Position numbers and translations under genes: made by a program. 64,000 nt of DNA. Origin: Rhizobium sp. NXC14. GTDB taxonomy: Bacteria; Pseudomonadota; Alphaproteobacteria; Rhizobiales; Rhizobiaceae. Positions 29,120 to 38,855 of this stretch are shown piece after piece. The notes below the pieces were generated by a model. That model made no database searches. It saw only the letters and a list, made by a program, of their open reading frames with translations, and was not told the DNA's origin. The stretch lies in assembly GCF_002117485.1 (NCBI RefSeq), contig NZ_CP021030.1, positions 3,709,501 to 3,773,500 on the forward strand, given 5' to 3'. Each line of letters opens with the position of its first letter. Position 1 is the first letter of the stretch.

Positions 29120-29683
29120 ATGTCGACCTTCGATCCCGCCAGGGCGTTTCGCAAGTTTGCCTATAACAACGCCTTTGCCAACCACCGGCTGCTTCACGCC
29201 TGCGCGGCGTTGAAGGCGGGCGAATTCGAAGCGCCGCGCACGAGCTTCTTTCCGTCGATCAAGGAGACCCTGAATCATATCATCACCGTCGACTGGTTCT
29301 ATGTCGACGGCATGGAAGGTGGCACGCTCGGCTTCCAGGCTTTCGAGGTGGACGAACCGTTCGACGATGTCGAGTCACTGACCCAAGCGCAGGCAAAGGT
29401 CGATCAGCGCCTGATCGACCTTTGCGAAGTCCTGACGCCGGAAAGGCTGATCTCGATCGTCAGTCTCCATCGCGGCGATCGTATTCAGCAGGAGCGGATG
29501 GACGACGTGCTTGCCCACCTTTTTCAGCATCAGACCCATCATCGCGGCCAGGTCCATGCAATGCTTGCCGGCACCAGCGTTGCCCCGCCGCAGCTCGACG
29601 AATTCATCGTCGCCGATGATGCGCGGTTTCGCGGCAGGGAACTCGCCGAACTCGGCTGGAGTGAAGAACGGCTGATGCGTTAA
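29120..29683 (+). CDS. DinB/YfiT-family four-helix metal-binding protein
   Basis: The 187-residue protein has the DinB-family histidine triad: NHIITVDWFY (near 52) and HQTHHRGQVHAML (near 137). The family includes damage-inducible proteins and thiol-dependent transferases; it is not the DNA polymerase also called DinB. ATG at 29120 has GAGGAAAG upstream. The last codons overlap the 3' end of the convergent acvB gene by 4 bp. Confidence 0.88.
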   Translation: MSTFDPARAFRKFAYNNAFANHRLLHACAALKAGEFEAPRTSFFPSIKETLNHIITVDWFYVDGMEGGTLGFQAFEVDEPFDDVESLTQAQAKVDQRLIDLCEVLTPERLISIVSLHRGDRIQQERMDDVLAHLFQHQTHHRGQVHAMLAGTSVAPPQLDEFIVADDARFRGRELAELGWSEERLMR

Positions 29684-31062
29684 TCCTGCAGCCGTCTCTT
29701 CAGCCCATCGATGATTGACTTGGTGAGAAGATCGTAGTTCTCATCAAAATGATGGTCGCCGGGCAGTTCGACCACTTCGGCGCCGCTATTTTTGAGTGCC
29801 GGACAAGCGACATCATCGTCATCTTCCTTGCCGTAGATGCACTGCACCAACTTCGGATCGACGTTCTTCAGGTCGCTGACCGGATCTCCCCCTGCCCCTT
29901 CGGTCTTCTGGCCGAGCCAGCCGAGAACGGAGATGACGTAATCAACTTGGTGCGAGAGCGACAGCAGCGACAACTGCACCACGGAGGACTTCTCGGCCGG
30001 TTTGAGCAGCTGATAGGTAGCGGGCACGACATCGGCGCCGAAAGAGTAGCCGACGAGCAGAACATGCTTCACCTTCCACTGCTTACGATAGAAATCGATG
30101 ATCTTCGAAAGATCGTTGGCCGTCTCCTCGGGCTTGCGCTCCGACCAGAAATAATGAAGTGAATCAACGCCGACGACGGGAATGCCTTCTTTTTGCAGCG
30201 TGCCGCCGACCTCCTTGTCGATGTCGCGCCAACCGCCGTCGCCGGAATAGATCACGGCCATCGTATCAAAGGCAGGCGTTGCTTCCAGCACCGCCAGCGG
30301 CAGGCCGAGCGGATTGCCGAAGGCGCCGGAGGCAGTGACGAGGTCATCGAGCGTGTCGCCGAATACCGTCTGTGCATCGTCTGTGGAATCGCGGATCTCG
30401 ATCTCGGAATGGGCTTTCTGTAGCGCCTCGGCATGCGCCCGGCCGTCCTTGTCAGCTTTAGGCGTGAAAACTGATATGATCGGATCCGGCAGGGCGCCGT
30501 CGCTGAGGCCATAGACCGTGCGTTGGCCGATCACCTTCTTGGAAGCCGGCGTGCAAAGCTCCTTGGTTAGCGGAATGCCGGCCAGCGGATCGACCGCAAG
30601 CGTCTGACCGATCGTCGCATCCGGCGTCTGAGCCGCGATCGCCAAGGCCAAGGCCCCGCCCTCGCCGATGCCGGCGACGATCGGCAGGTGATAGGCATTG
30701 TTGCCGGTCGCGCGCTGAACCTGCTGGCTCAGCGATTCGATATCCGAGACCATGTAGATGCAGCCGTCGTTGAGGCTGACGTCGTAGCGGCTGAGCGCCT
30801 GCATATAAGAGGGAAAGTCGACGCCGATGACGACAGCGCCTTCGGCGACCAGCCTGTCGGCCTCGGCCTTCTCATAATCGCCCCAGCCGGCGGCATCCGA
30901 GATCAGCATCACGGTGCCCTTCACCTCCCCTTCCGGCAGGAAGATGTGCGGCGATGGGATGAGCCCACTTTCGAAGCTCTGCGTGGTTTCCTCGGCGGCA
31001 TCAGCCGGCGCGGCCGCGAGCATGCAGACGCATGCCGTGGCAAGAAGGATTGTCCTGATCAT
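29680..31062 (-). CDS. acvB: AcvB/VirJ-family periplasmic hydrolase
   Basis: The 460-residue protein has a signal peptide (cleavage after PADA, residue 22) and two alpha/beta-hydrolase-like VirJ domains; the C-terminal one has the nucleophile elbow GYSFGAD (near 340) and DHHFD. The A. tumefaciens homologue AcvB hydrolyses lysyl-phosphatidylglycerol, and the R. tropici homologue AtvA is needed for acid tolerance. Its start overlaps the lpiA stop by 4 bp, so lipid synthesis and turnover genes form one operon. Confidence 0.92.
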   Translation of the reverse strand: MIRTILLATACVCMLAAAPADAAEETTQSFESGLIPSPHIFLPEGEVKGTVMLISDAAGWGDYEKAEADRLVAEGAVVIGVDFPSYMQALSRYDVSLNDGCIYMVSDIESLSQQVQRATGNNAYHLPIVAGIGEGGALALAIAAQTPDATIGQTLAVDPLAGIPLTKELCTPASKKVIGQRTVYGLSDGALPDPIISVFTPKADKDGRAHAEALQKAHSEIEIRDSTDDAQTVFGDTLDDLVTASGAFGNPLGLPLAVLEATPAFDTMAVIYSGDGGWRDIDKEVGGTLQKEGIPVVGVDSLHYFWSERKPEETANDLSKIIDFYRKQWKVKHVLLVGYSFGADVVPATYQLLKPAEKSSVVQLSLLSLSHQVDYVISVLGWLGQKTEGAGGDPVSDLKNVDPKLVQCIYGKEDDDDVACPALKNSGAEVVELPGDHHFDENYDLLTKSIIDGLKRRLQD

Positions 31063-33662
31063 TTTCTCACTACCCCTTTCAATCCGCCCCCGATCAGAAA
31101 TGTCGCGTCCATCAACGCGATCATCGGATTGCCTCCTCCGGAAACCGCAAGATAGCGCGGTTGCCAGTGCGGATGAAACTTGGATTTGAATGCCCGAAGG
31201 CCTTTGAAGTTATAGAAGCGCTCGCCGTGCTCGAAGATGGTGCTACCGATACGGTCCCAGACGGGCGCTGCTTCGCGTTTCGACATGCCGGAGAGAGGCG
31301 CCATGCCGAGATTGAAGTGGGTGAAACCCTGGTTACGCAGATATTCCATGATCTGCACGAAGAGAAAGTCCATTGAGCCCTTCGGCGCGTCCGGCGAGAA
31401 GCGCATGAGATCGATCGTGCTCTCCTCGCGTGATTCGGTGACGAGGATATTGGCGAAGGCGACGATCTTGCCGTCCTTCTTCAGGATGCCGACCGGTTGC
31501 GAGGAAACGTAATCGGGATCGAAGGAACCGAGCGAGAAGCCTTTTTCCTTGGCATTGTGATGTTCGAGCCAGGCCGTGGAAACGGCGGCGAGATCATCGA
31601 TGATATCAGGCACGTCCTCGGGCCCTACCACCGCGAATTCCAGCCCGTCGCGCTGGGCTCGGCTCGCCGTCTGGCGAAGGTTCGCCCATTTGCCGCCCTT
31701 CATTTCGAAGGTCCGGAGGTCAACCACCGCCAGTTCGCCGAGCTTGAAGGCGCGGAGGCCGGCATCGGCGCAATGGGAAAGCAGCGCCGGCGAAATCTGG
31801 TAGAAGACGGCGCGGCAGCCGGCAGCGCGCGCCGCTTCGACGAACCGCCAGACAAGTTCCTGCACGGCGCGATGATCGCCAATCGGGTCGAACAGTGCGA
31901 TCCATGAGCGGCCCTGCCGGCCGTACATGATGAAAGCGTCGCCCTTTTCCGAAAACATGATGCTCTTGTCGCCCATGCGCACCAGATTGGCATCGGCATT
32001 GCCCTGCTTCCTGACAATGTCGACGGCACGCGTCAGCGCCTCCTCTGTCGCCGGCTCGGGCCGGAAAGCAGCCGGTCGGAGCAGGCTGAAAATGGCGATC
32101 GCCGAGGAGATGATGGTGATGCCGAGCAAGGCGCGCAGTCCCCGCGGCGCCTCGGCGGTGAATTCGAACTGCCACCAGAGTTCGTTGCTGTATTCGACAT
32201 CGCGATAGACGAAGAGCAGGATGACGACGGCGCCAACGACGATCACGGCGATCGCCATCAGCCAGGATGCCGTCATCGCCTGGTTGAGCAGCGATGCATG
32301 CCGGGTGAAGAGCCGCCGGCTAACGAAGAGCCCGAAGATGAGAAAGGCGAGAAAGGCTGCTTCGACGAGGGCAATTGCCTTCAGAAGCGACAAGGTCAAT
32401 GCGGCAACGGCCGAAAACACGGCCACCCACCATGCGCCGTCGAGCCTCTGACCGAGGCCGCGCGCCGCGACCACCAGCGCGAGCCCGAGCAGGCTGGAGA
32501 GGAAGTGCGCCCCTTCGACCATCGGCAACGGCAGATAGTTGGAAAGAAATTCCAGGTTCTGGTCCGGCGTCGGCGTGACGCTCGAAAACACCAGCATGAC
32601 GCCGAGCAGCAGCGCCAAGGTTGACAACAGCTGCGGCATCAGCCGTCCGCCGATACGGCGGACGCTGGAGGCGGCGGGGTGATCGACGAAACGGCGCAAC
32701 TCCGCCGCCGAGACCGCGAGCACGGCGATCAACAGCGGCAAGACATGGTAGATCAGCCGGTAGAGCACCAGCGATCCCAGCACCGCGTCGATATTCACCG
32801 CGCTGCCGAGCGAAGCGATGATCACGGTCTCGAACACGCCGAGCCCGGCCGGAACGTGGCTGAGCACGCCGAGACCGACGGCGATCGCATAGACGGCGAG
32901 GAAGACCGGCCATCCAATCGCCGTCTGCGGCAAGAGCACGTAGAGCACCGACGCGGAGGCGGCAATATCGAAGGCGGTGACCAGAAATTGGCGCGACCAG
33001 GTGCGCGAGTCCGGCAGGCGGATTGCCACGGCGCCGAAATCGAGCACACGACCCTCGCGGCCGATGATCATTACAGACCCGAGAATGGCGATGATCGAGC
33101 CGGCAATCAGCCGCAGAAGAAATGGACTGACACCGACCAGCGGCCCGATCTCGCTGGCGATGATGATGAGGGCGATCGACGCGACGGCCGCCAGCCCAAG
33201 GCCGAAGGAGAGCGTGACGAAGGCGATGATGCGGCCGATATCTTCCGGCGAGAGCCCGAGGCGCGTATAGGCGCGATAGCGGATCGCCCCGCCCGACAGT
33301 GCGCCGAAGCCGGCGGTGTTGCCGACGGCATAGGCGCTGAATGCCGTCAGCGCCACATGCGGAAAGGGCAGCTTCTTGCCGATATATTCGATCGCATTGA
33401 GATCATAGAAGACCAGCGAAAGGAAACTCAGCGCCGTGAAGAACAGAGCAAGCAGGATCGCGCTCGGCCTCGTCGCAGCCAGCGCTGCGACGACATCGTC
33501 ATAGCGCACCTCGTTGGTAAGCTGCATGATCGCGTAACCGACGAGACAGAAGACGATAAGCGTCGCTGCCGCAGTGAGCGGCGTTCTGTAACGTCTGAAA
33601 AGCGTGCGAAAAGAAAAACCGTCCGTCGCCTCGATCTCTTCCAAATTGCCGTGACCCGACAT
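31059..33662 (-). CDS. lpiA: Lysyl-phosphatidylglycerol synthase/flippase LpiA (MprF family)
   Basis: The 867-residue protein has an N-terminal multi-span membrane domain (about 25-520, many hydrophobic helices, flippase) and a C-terminal cytosolic DUF2156 domain (about 540-860) that transfers lysine from Lys-tRNA to phosphatidylglycerol. Late motifs include GDKSIMFSEKGDAFIMYGRQG, WLEHHNAKEKGFSLGSFD and FNLGMAPLSGM. In R. tropici lpiA is induced by acid and gives resistance to cationic peptides. The 221-bp upstream gap should hold the promoter, but I see no clear hexamers. Confidence 0.95.
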   Translation of the reverse strand: MSGHGNLEEIEATDGFSFRTLFRRYRTPLTAAATLIVFCLVGYAIMQLTNEVRYDDVVAALAATRPSAILLALFFTALSFLSLVFYDLNAIEYIGKKLPFPHVALTAFSAYAVGNTAGFGALSGGAIRYRAYTRLGLSPEDIGRIIAFVTLSFGLGLAAVASIALIIIASEIGPLVGVSPFLLRLIAGSIIAILGSVMIIGREGRVLDFGAVAIRLPDSRTWSRQFLVTAFDIAASASVLYVLLPQTAIGWPVFLAVYAIAVGLGVLSHVPAGLGVFETVIIASLGSAVNIDAVLGSLVLYRLIYHVLPLLIAVLAVSAAELRRFVDHPAASSVRRIGGRLMPQLLSTLALLLGVMLVFSSVTPTPDQNLEFLSNYLPLPMVEGAHFLSSLLGLALVVAARGLGQRLDGAWWVAVFSAVAALTLSLLKAIALVEAAFLAFLIFGLFVSRRLFTRHASLLNQAMTASWLMAIAVIVVGAVVILLFVYRDVEYSNELWWQFEFTAEAPRGLRALLGITIISSAIAIFSLLRPAAFRPEPATEEALTRAVDIVRKQGNADANLVRMGDKSIMFSEKGDAFIMYGRQGRSWIALFDPIGDHRAVQELVWRFVEAARAAGCRAVFYQISPALLSHCADAGLRAFKLGELAVVDLRTFEMKGGKWANLRQTASRAQRDGLEFAVVGPEDVPDIIDDLAAVSTAWLEHHNAKEKGFSLGSFDPDYVSSQPVGILKKDGKIVAFANILVTESREESTIDLMRFSPDAPKGSMDFLFVQIMEYLRNQGFTHFNLGMAPLSGMSKREAAPVWDRIGSTIFEHGERFYNFKGLRAFKSKFHPHWQPRYLAVSGGGNPMIALMDATFLIGGGLKGVVRK

Positions 33663-33883
33663 CTCTTACCTGCGCAGTTTCCAATTCGACGGGAATCATT
33701 TTTCGAAGACGTAACATGACGGGCATAGAAGCTCTATGAAGCCATGCCGACGCTACCCAACCCCGCCGCCTGCGCCTCAATCATCTTCAATTGGGGCGAA
33801 TTTGCGCAGGAATACCTGATGGCACATTGCATTTTCGTAAGCTTGAATGCCTTGCGGCGGTAATGAGGTTCAGGTGGCGGCAT

Positions 33884-35998
33884 TCATGCAGCCGGTTCGC
33901 CGTTGGCTCGCATATGAGAAGCGTAACGCGCGACGGCAGCCTCCAAATCGGCCTCTCGATCGCCCGCCACCTGCACCGTCGGCACGGCGAACTCGATGCC
34001 GCTTTCCTTGAAGGCGTTGCGGATCATCGCCAGTGCGTTGCGTCGGATGACGAATTGCTCGCCGGGCTTCGTCATCATCGACAGGCGGATCTCGATCGCG
34101 AATTCTCCGAATTGCTCGACGCCCTTCATCTTCAGTGTCTCGATGATGTGCGGGCCGAATTCCGGGTTTTCGAGCAGTGTCTGGCCGATCTGCTTGATCA
34201 CCTTCTTCGCCTTAACGAGATCGGTGTCGTATTTGACGTTTAGGCTGATCTTGTCGATCGTCCAGTCGCGATTCAAGTTCTTCACCGCGCCGAGTTCGCC
34301 GAACGGCACTGTTGTCAGCGGCCCGCGATGATGTCTGAGCTTCACCGATCGCAGGCTGAAGGCTTCGACGACGCCCTTGTGGCTGCCGCTTTCGATATAT
34401 TCGCCGACGCGGAAAGCATCGTCCCAGAGATAGAACATGCCGCTGATGACGTCCTTGACGATCGTCTGGGCGCCGAAGCCGACGGCAACGCCGACGACCC
34501 CGGCTCCGGCAATCAGCGGCCCGATCTCGATGCCGAGGCCGGAGAGCACCATCAGAACCGCGATGACAGCGATAACCACGGCAAGGATATTGCGGAAGAT
34601 CGGCAGCAGCGTCTGGATCCGCGCATGTTTCGCCTTTTCCTCGTCCGTCGCGGTACCATCCAGGGGTGAATCGAGCAGCTTGCCGTCAATATAGGCTTTG
34701 ACGACGTGCCAGAGCAGATCAGCCGCAAGCAGGATGACAATGCCTCCGATGACGCCGCGAGCGATCTTGTCGACCATCTTGTCGCCGGCAGCCATCGTGT
34801 CAGCGCCGACACCAAGCAATCGACCGAGCCAGATTGCCGCGATTGCGATGATCAGCGCACGCACACCGCGATCAAGCAACACGGTGGCGATGCGGCGCGT
34901 TGCAAGGAAACTCGCCTCGGTCTGCCGCAGCGATTTCACCGCGATCGTCGCGACGGCGAGCACCCGCGGCAGCATCAGCACATAGATGCCGAGCCAGAGC
35001 AGCCAGTTGAAGCCGGTGACCCAGAGGCCCCAGAGCAGCAGGAAATAAACGGTGAGCGTCCAGGAAATCTCGTGACCGCGCTTCTCGTCCTTATGAGGCC
35101 GCGACCAGACCGCCTCGATGGCGATCAGCAGCAGTCCAATGCCGAGAATGTACCCCACAAACAGCCGGGCGCTCGGGGAAAAGCCGAGCGGCTCCATCGA
35201 CTGAATGGCCGCCCAGCCAAAGATAAAATAGATGACGAAGGTTGCAGAGCGGCGATACCAGAAGAGTGCGACGGCACGTCCCGGCATGGTCGGCGCGGGG
35301 ACGCCCTGCCGTTCTTCCTCGGCTCGCGCCAGTCCGATGAGATCGACCAGCACACCGCCGAGGCAGATTGTAAAACGCTGGACGATCAGCGCAACGACAC
35401 AGACGATCGCGATACTCTGGCTGAGCGGCGGCCAGTAGAGGCTGAGCAGCGTCAACACAGTCGCCGCCGCGAAGATCAGTGCCGGGATGACGCGTGGCGC
35501 CAGATGCATGCCTGCCATCTGAGCCAGACGGCGACGGCGGCGGCGGAAGGCATAACGGGCAATGCTTTCAATGATCGCGCCCAGCAGAAAGATCGCCAGG
35601 AACTGGGCGATCATACGGACCCGACCAGTGGCGGCGATTTCGCCGAAAAGCAGCGAGGATACATTGCTAATCTGCGAGGGCAGCGTCATCGCGGCATCGG
35701 AAACCATCGAGACATGACGACGGGAATGCTGCAGCAAACCCGACAAGACGGACATCTGGTTTTCCGCCGCTGTATCGCCCGCGGGCGTCGCCGCCATCTG
35801 GGTCGACATCCATTGCTTCACCTCGGGCGTCTGCATGAGCTGCATTATCTCACGCACCTGGGCCGGCGGGTTGGCCGCGGCTGGCGCTTGCGCCGGCTGG
35901 GCCTGGGCAAAGCTGGGCGAAGCCACGGAGAAAAGCGCAATGAATGCCAATATGCCCGATATGGCGGCCGTCAAGCCGCCTGCCCTGTCACGCTTCAC
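33884..35998 (-). CDS. Large mechanosensitive channel of the MscS family
   Basis: This 704-residue inner-membrane channel has a signal peptide ending FSVASPSFA, a Gln/Ala/Pro-rich periplasmic segment, about ten predicted membrane helices and the MscS core near the C-terminus (LGIEIGPLIAGAGVVGVAVGFGAQ-type pore helix, then VKDVISGMFYLWDDAFRVGEYIE). It should release solutes on hypo-osmotic shock. I prefer GTG at 35998: GGAGGGCGGTC precedes it and the signal peptide starts there. A longer ATG frame from 36151 would add 51 Arg-rich residues before the signal. Confidence 0.9.
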   Translation of the reverse strand: MKRDRAGGLTAAISGILAFIALFSVASPSFAQAQPAQAPAAANPPAQVREIMQLMQTPEVKQWMSTQMAATPAGDTAAENQMSVLSGLLQHSRRHVSMVSDAAMTLPSQISNVSSLLFGEIAATGRVRMIAQFLAIFLLGAIIESIARYAFRRRRRRLAQMAGMHLAPRVIPALIFAAATVLTLLSLYWPPLSQSIAIVCVVALIVQRFTICLGGVLVDLIGLARAEEERQGVPAPTMPGRAVALFWYRRSATFVIYFIFGWAAIQSMEPLGFSPSARLFVGYILGIGLLLIAIEAVWSRPHKDEKRGHEISWTLTVYFLLLWGLWVTGFNWLLWLGIYVLMLPRVLAVATIAVKSLRQTEASFLATRRIATVLLDRGVRALIIAIAAIWLGRLLGVGADTMAAGDKMVDKIARGVIGGIVILLAADLLWHVVKAYIDGKLLDSPLDGTATDEEKAKHARIQTLLPIFRNILAVVIAVIAVLMVLSGLGIEIGPLIAGAGVVGVAVGFGAQTIVKDVISGMFYLWDDAFRVGEYIESGSHKGVVEAFSLRSVKLRHHRGPLTTVPFGELGAVKNLNRDWTIDKISLNVKYDTDLVKAKKVIKQIGQTLLENPEFGPHIIETLKMKGVEQFGEFAIEIRLSMMTKPGEQFVIRRNALAMIRNAFKESGIEFAVPTVQVAGDREADLEAAVARYASHMRANGEPAA

Positions 35999-36199
35999 GA
36001 CCGCCCTCCAACGAAGTGTCGGCGCTTGCACGAAACGAGGCCGACATCTTGCAATGGATACTCGCGACTGCTGCCGCCAGCAAGCGGTAGAAAAACCATG
36101 CCGATGGCTAGGAACAGCCGCGGCTGTCGCCTGCCCGAGCCACGCCTTCAATCCGCCATTTACGGGGCGACGGTCGCCTTGGACTCAGTGAAGGGAGCC

Positions 36200-37231
36200 T
36201 CAGGATTTCGAAGCCGGCTTTTCCACGTGGCCTCCGAAACCCGCCCGCATTGCCGACAGCACCTTATTGGCAAACTCGTCATTGTCGCGCGAGGAGAAGC
36301 GGCCGTAGAGCGCCGCACTCAGCACCGGCGTCGGCACGCTTTCATCGATTGCCGCCATGATCGTCCAGCGGCCCTCGCCGCTATCCGAGACCCGCCCGGC
36401 AAATTTCGAAAGTGCGGGGTCGGCATGCAGTGCATCGGCGGTGAGATCAAGCAGCCAGGAGGTGATGACGCTGCCGCGGCGCCAGACTTCCGCGACATCC
36501 TGCAGATTGAAGTCGTATTGGAAATGTTCGGGATGTGCGAGCGGCGCAGTTTCCGCATCGGCATCATGCGAAGCGGCGCCGATATTGGCATGTTTCAGAA
36601 TGTTGAGGCCCTCGGCATAGGCGGCCATCAAACCGTACTCGATGCCGTTATGCACCATCTTGACGAAATGGCCGGCGCCATGCGGGCCGCAATGCAGATA
36701 GCCCTGTTCCGCGGTGCTGGCCGCGGCCGCCTCGGCGCTGCGGTTCGGCGAGGCCTCCGTCTTGCCGGCCCCTGGCGCCAGCGTCGCGAAGATCGGCGAA
36801 AGGTGCTGGACGATGCCCTTTTCGCCGCCGATCATCAGGCAATAGCCACGCTCCAGGCCGAAGACGCCGCCGCTGGTACCGACGTCGACATAATGAATGC
36901 CCTTGGTGATCAGCTCAGCGCCGCGGCGGATGTCGTCATGATAGTAGGAATTGCCGCCATCAATGACGATATCGCCGTTCTGCAGCAGCGGCACCAGGCT
37001 CGCCAGCACCTTGTCGACGATCGCCGCCGGCAGCATCAGCCAGATCGCACGCGGATGCGTGAGCTTCGAGACGAATTCCTCCAGCGAAGCGCTGCCGGTC
37101 GCGCCGAGACCTGCCAAATCGGCAACGCTTTCGGGCCTGGTGTCGTAGACGACGCATTCGTGACCGCCCCGCATCAGGCGCTGGACCATATAATTGCCCA
37201 TGCGGCCCAAACCGACCATACCAAGCTGCAT
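36200..37231 (-). CDS. gnd: 6-phosphogluconate dehydrogenase (decarboxylating, short YqeC-type)
   Basis: The 343-residue enzyme oxidises 6-phosphogluconate to ribulose-5-phosphate and CO2. It has the nucleotide-binding MQLGMVGLGRMGNYM (GxGxxG), the substrate signature YVDVGTSGGVFGLERGY and the catalytic-lysine region HFVKMVHNGIEYGL. The length fits the short Gnd subfamily rather than the ~470-residue form. ATG at 37231 is the family start; the frame is open to 37351. Its pentose product connects with tkt, 4 kb away. Confidence 0.93.
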   Translation of the reverse strand: MQLGMVGLGRMGNYMVQRLMRGGHECVVYDTRPESVADLAGLGATGSASLEEFVSKLTHPRAIWLMLPAAIVDKVLASLVPLLQNGDIVIDGGNSYYHDDIRRGAELITKGIHYVDVGTSGGVFGLERGYCLMIGGEKGIVQHLSPIFATLAPGAGKTEASPNRSAEAAAASTAEQGYLHCGPHGAGHFVKMVHNGIEYGLMAAYAEGLNILKHANIGAASHDADAETAPLAHPEHFQYDFNLQDVAEVWRRGSVITSWLLDLTADALHADPALSKFAGRVSDSGEGRWTIMAAIDESVPTPVLSAALYGRFSSRDNDEFANKVLSAMRAGFGGHVEKPASKS

Positions 37232-37343
37232 AATGAATCTCCTGGAAACCGAGATGAAGTATCGACTCCGGAAACTAGCACCCGCAGTGTGACAGGCAAG
37301 CAAAGTCTGGCGATGGCCGCCGATCTCCTTCGAGACAGCCTCG

Positions 37344-37826
37344 TCAGACATCCGGGGCGCTGGCCGGCTCGCCCTTCATCTCGCTGAGATACATGCCGTC
37401 GCGCAAATTGATGCCGTATTCGACGAAGGCCTTCATGCTGCAAAGCATCTGCGTCCAGCCTTCGCAGTTGAGATAGGTGCCGCGCCGGCCGGCCTCGTCC
37501 TCGCGCCAGCCGTTCTCGGCAATCGTCACCAGCGTGCCGCCGTCCTCCAGCGGCTTGAAATTCATTTCCACCAGCGTCTTATACCTTGTCTTGTCCTCAG
37601 CGGTGCCGCCGTCCCAGCGAAGCACGATGCGGCTTTCCGGCACAAGCTCAACAACCTCGACCGGCGCATCCTTCCACCAGGTTACTGTCGTGCCTTGAAC
37701 GAGCGGGGCGCTCGCCCCGCCGATCGTGGTGAAATAGCTGCTGAGCTTCTTCGGGTTGACGACGGCATCGAACACTTCGGCAACAGGACGGCCGATCCGG
37801 CCGGAAACGCGGATTCCGAGAGACAT
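37344..37826 (-). CDS. SRPBCC (AHSA1-type) domain protein
   Basis: The 160-residue helix-grip protein has RVSGRIGRPVAEVFDAVVNP at the N-terminus and ENGWREDEAGRRGTYLNCEGWTQMLCSMKAF at the C-terminal helix, standard for AHSA1/START-like ligand-binding proteins. Such genes are often paired with ArsR regulators, as here: a divergent arsR-like gene starts 56 bp away across a palindrome. GAGGAGAAGTGCC precedes ATG 37826. The ligand is unknown. Confidence 0.88.
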   Translation of the reverse strand: MSLGIRVSGRIGRPVAEVFDAVVNPKKLSSYFTTIGGASAPLVQGTTVTWWKDAPVEVVELVPESRIVLRWDGGTAEDKTRYKTLVEMNFKPLEDGGTLVTIAENGWREDEAGRRGTYLNCEGWTQMLCSMKAFVEYGINLRDGMYLSEMKGEPASAPDV

Positions 37827-37863
37827 GGCACTTCTCCTCTTCTCCATTGTGCCTGATGCCATT

Positions 37864-37883
37864 ATGTTATAAAAATATAACAT
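37864..37883. promoter_or_regulatory. Perfect palindrome between the SRPBCC and arsR-like genes
   Basis: ATGTTATA-AAAA-TATAACAT is an 8+8 inverted repeat whose right arm includes the first two bases of the arsR-like ATG (37882). It is the obvious operator for the ArsR protein and could control both divergent genes. Confidence 0.65.
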
Positions 37884-38217
37884 GTCAAGTGAATCAACCG
37901 ACAACTCTGTCTTCAAGGCGCTAGCGCATCATCGCCGCCGCGAGATTCTCGACCTGCTCAAGGACGCGCCCCGCACCACCGGAACGCTTTGCGAAATGTT
38001 TCCGGAAATGGACCGCTGCACGGTGATGCAGCATCTGAAGGTGCTTGAGGAAGCGGATCTGATCATCGTCAGAAAGGAGGGCCGCGAACGCTGGAACCAC
38101 CTGAACAGCCTGCCGATCAAGCATATCTACGACCGCTGGATCAGCGCCTATGCAGGTCATGCCCTGTCGATCCTCGATCAGCTAAGAAGCGATCTCGAAG
38201 ACCAGCCGGAACAATGA
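37882..38217 (+). CDS. ArsR-family transcriptional regulator
   Basis: The 111-residue winged-helix repressor has FKALAHHRRREILDLLKDAPRTTGTLCE, the recognition helix region MDRCTVMQHLKVLEEADLI, and the wing VRKEGRERWNHLN. No classical metal-binding Cys cluster is visible, so it may sense another signal or act constitutively. No Shine-Dalgarno precedes the ATG, which sits in the palindrome, so translation may be leaderless. Confidence 0.9.
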   Translation: MSSESTDNSVFKALAHHRRREILDLLKDAPRTTGTLCEMFPEMDRCTVMQHLKVLEEADLIIVRKEGRERWNHLNSLPIKHIYDRWISAYAGHALSILDQLRSDLEDQPEQ

Positions 38218-38272
38218 TCCGGCGTGAGGATCGGCTTGCCTTCCGGCCCGCCGAACTCCTATCCTGGCAGAG

Positions 38273-38830
38273 ATGCATGGGAGCTCACGACAAATGACGA
38301 TATCAGGAGCCGGCATACGCCGCATGCGGTTGCTGCGCAGCATGAAGCAGCAGCACCTTGCGGAACTCCTCGGCGTCAACCAAGCGACCGTCTCGCGCTG
38401 GGAGCGCGGCCAGCTTGGACCCTCGCCCGAACAGGCCGTCAAGCTGGAGCGGATCTTCGCCTCGCCGCAACATGCTGCGGCCGACGCGGCTTTAAGGCGC
38501 CTGGTCGAGGATTCCGTCCGGCCTGTACATCTGATCTGCGATAGCACCCATCGGCTGCTATCTGCCTCTCGCTCGCGGCAGGCGGAATGGCGCGCCCCGC
38601 TCAGCACTTTTGTCGGCCGCTCTCTTTTCTCTTACGCTTCCACCGAGATCGCGGCCGCCGAACAGTCTCTGGAGGTAAGAGGCTGGCACGAGGGCAGGCT
38701 GCTGTCGTTGACCTTCGATACCGGCGCCAACGGCAATGCACGCCTGCCGATTGCCCCCGGCCGCGTCACCTGGGAGCGGATCAGGCTTTCCGACGGCAGC
38801 GCTGGCCGCCTCGTCACCACAATCCGCTGA
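38273..38830 (+). CDS. XRE-family regulator with C-terminal PAS-like domain
   Basis: The 185-residue protein has an N-terminal helix-turn-helix (MRLLRSMKQQHLAELLGVNQ, then ATVSRWERGQLGPSPEQ; about 18-65). The C-terminal region (about 85-185) includes VRPVHLICDSTHRLLSASRSR, which looks PAS-like and may sense a ligand. The start could be 38273 or 38294; the second has GGGAG 10 bp upstream. It lies 98 bp before a plus-strand epimerase gene, with a palindrome in between that may be its operator. Confidence 0.78.
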   Translation: MHGSSRQMTISGAGIRRMRLLRSMKQQHLAELLGVNQATVSRWERGQLGPSPEQAVKLERIFASPQHAAADAALRRLVEDSVRPVHLICDSTHRLLSASRSRQAEWRAPLSTFVGRSLFSYASTEIAAAEQSLEVRGWHEGRLLSLTFDTGANGNARLPIAPGRVTWERIRLSDGSAGRLVTTIR

Positions 38831-38855
38831 GCCTGCAGCTTTCCTGCATGCCCAT

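Noticed and set aside
34706..37387. An 893-codon plus-strand open frame
   Set aside because: It lies antisense to the MscS channel and gnd genes, has no family-like motif or start context, and is a by-product of high G+C codon bias.
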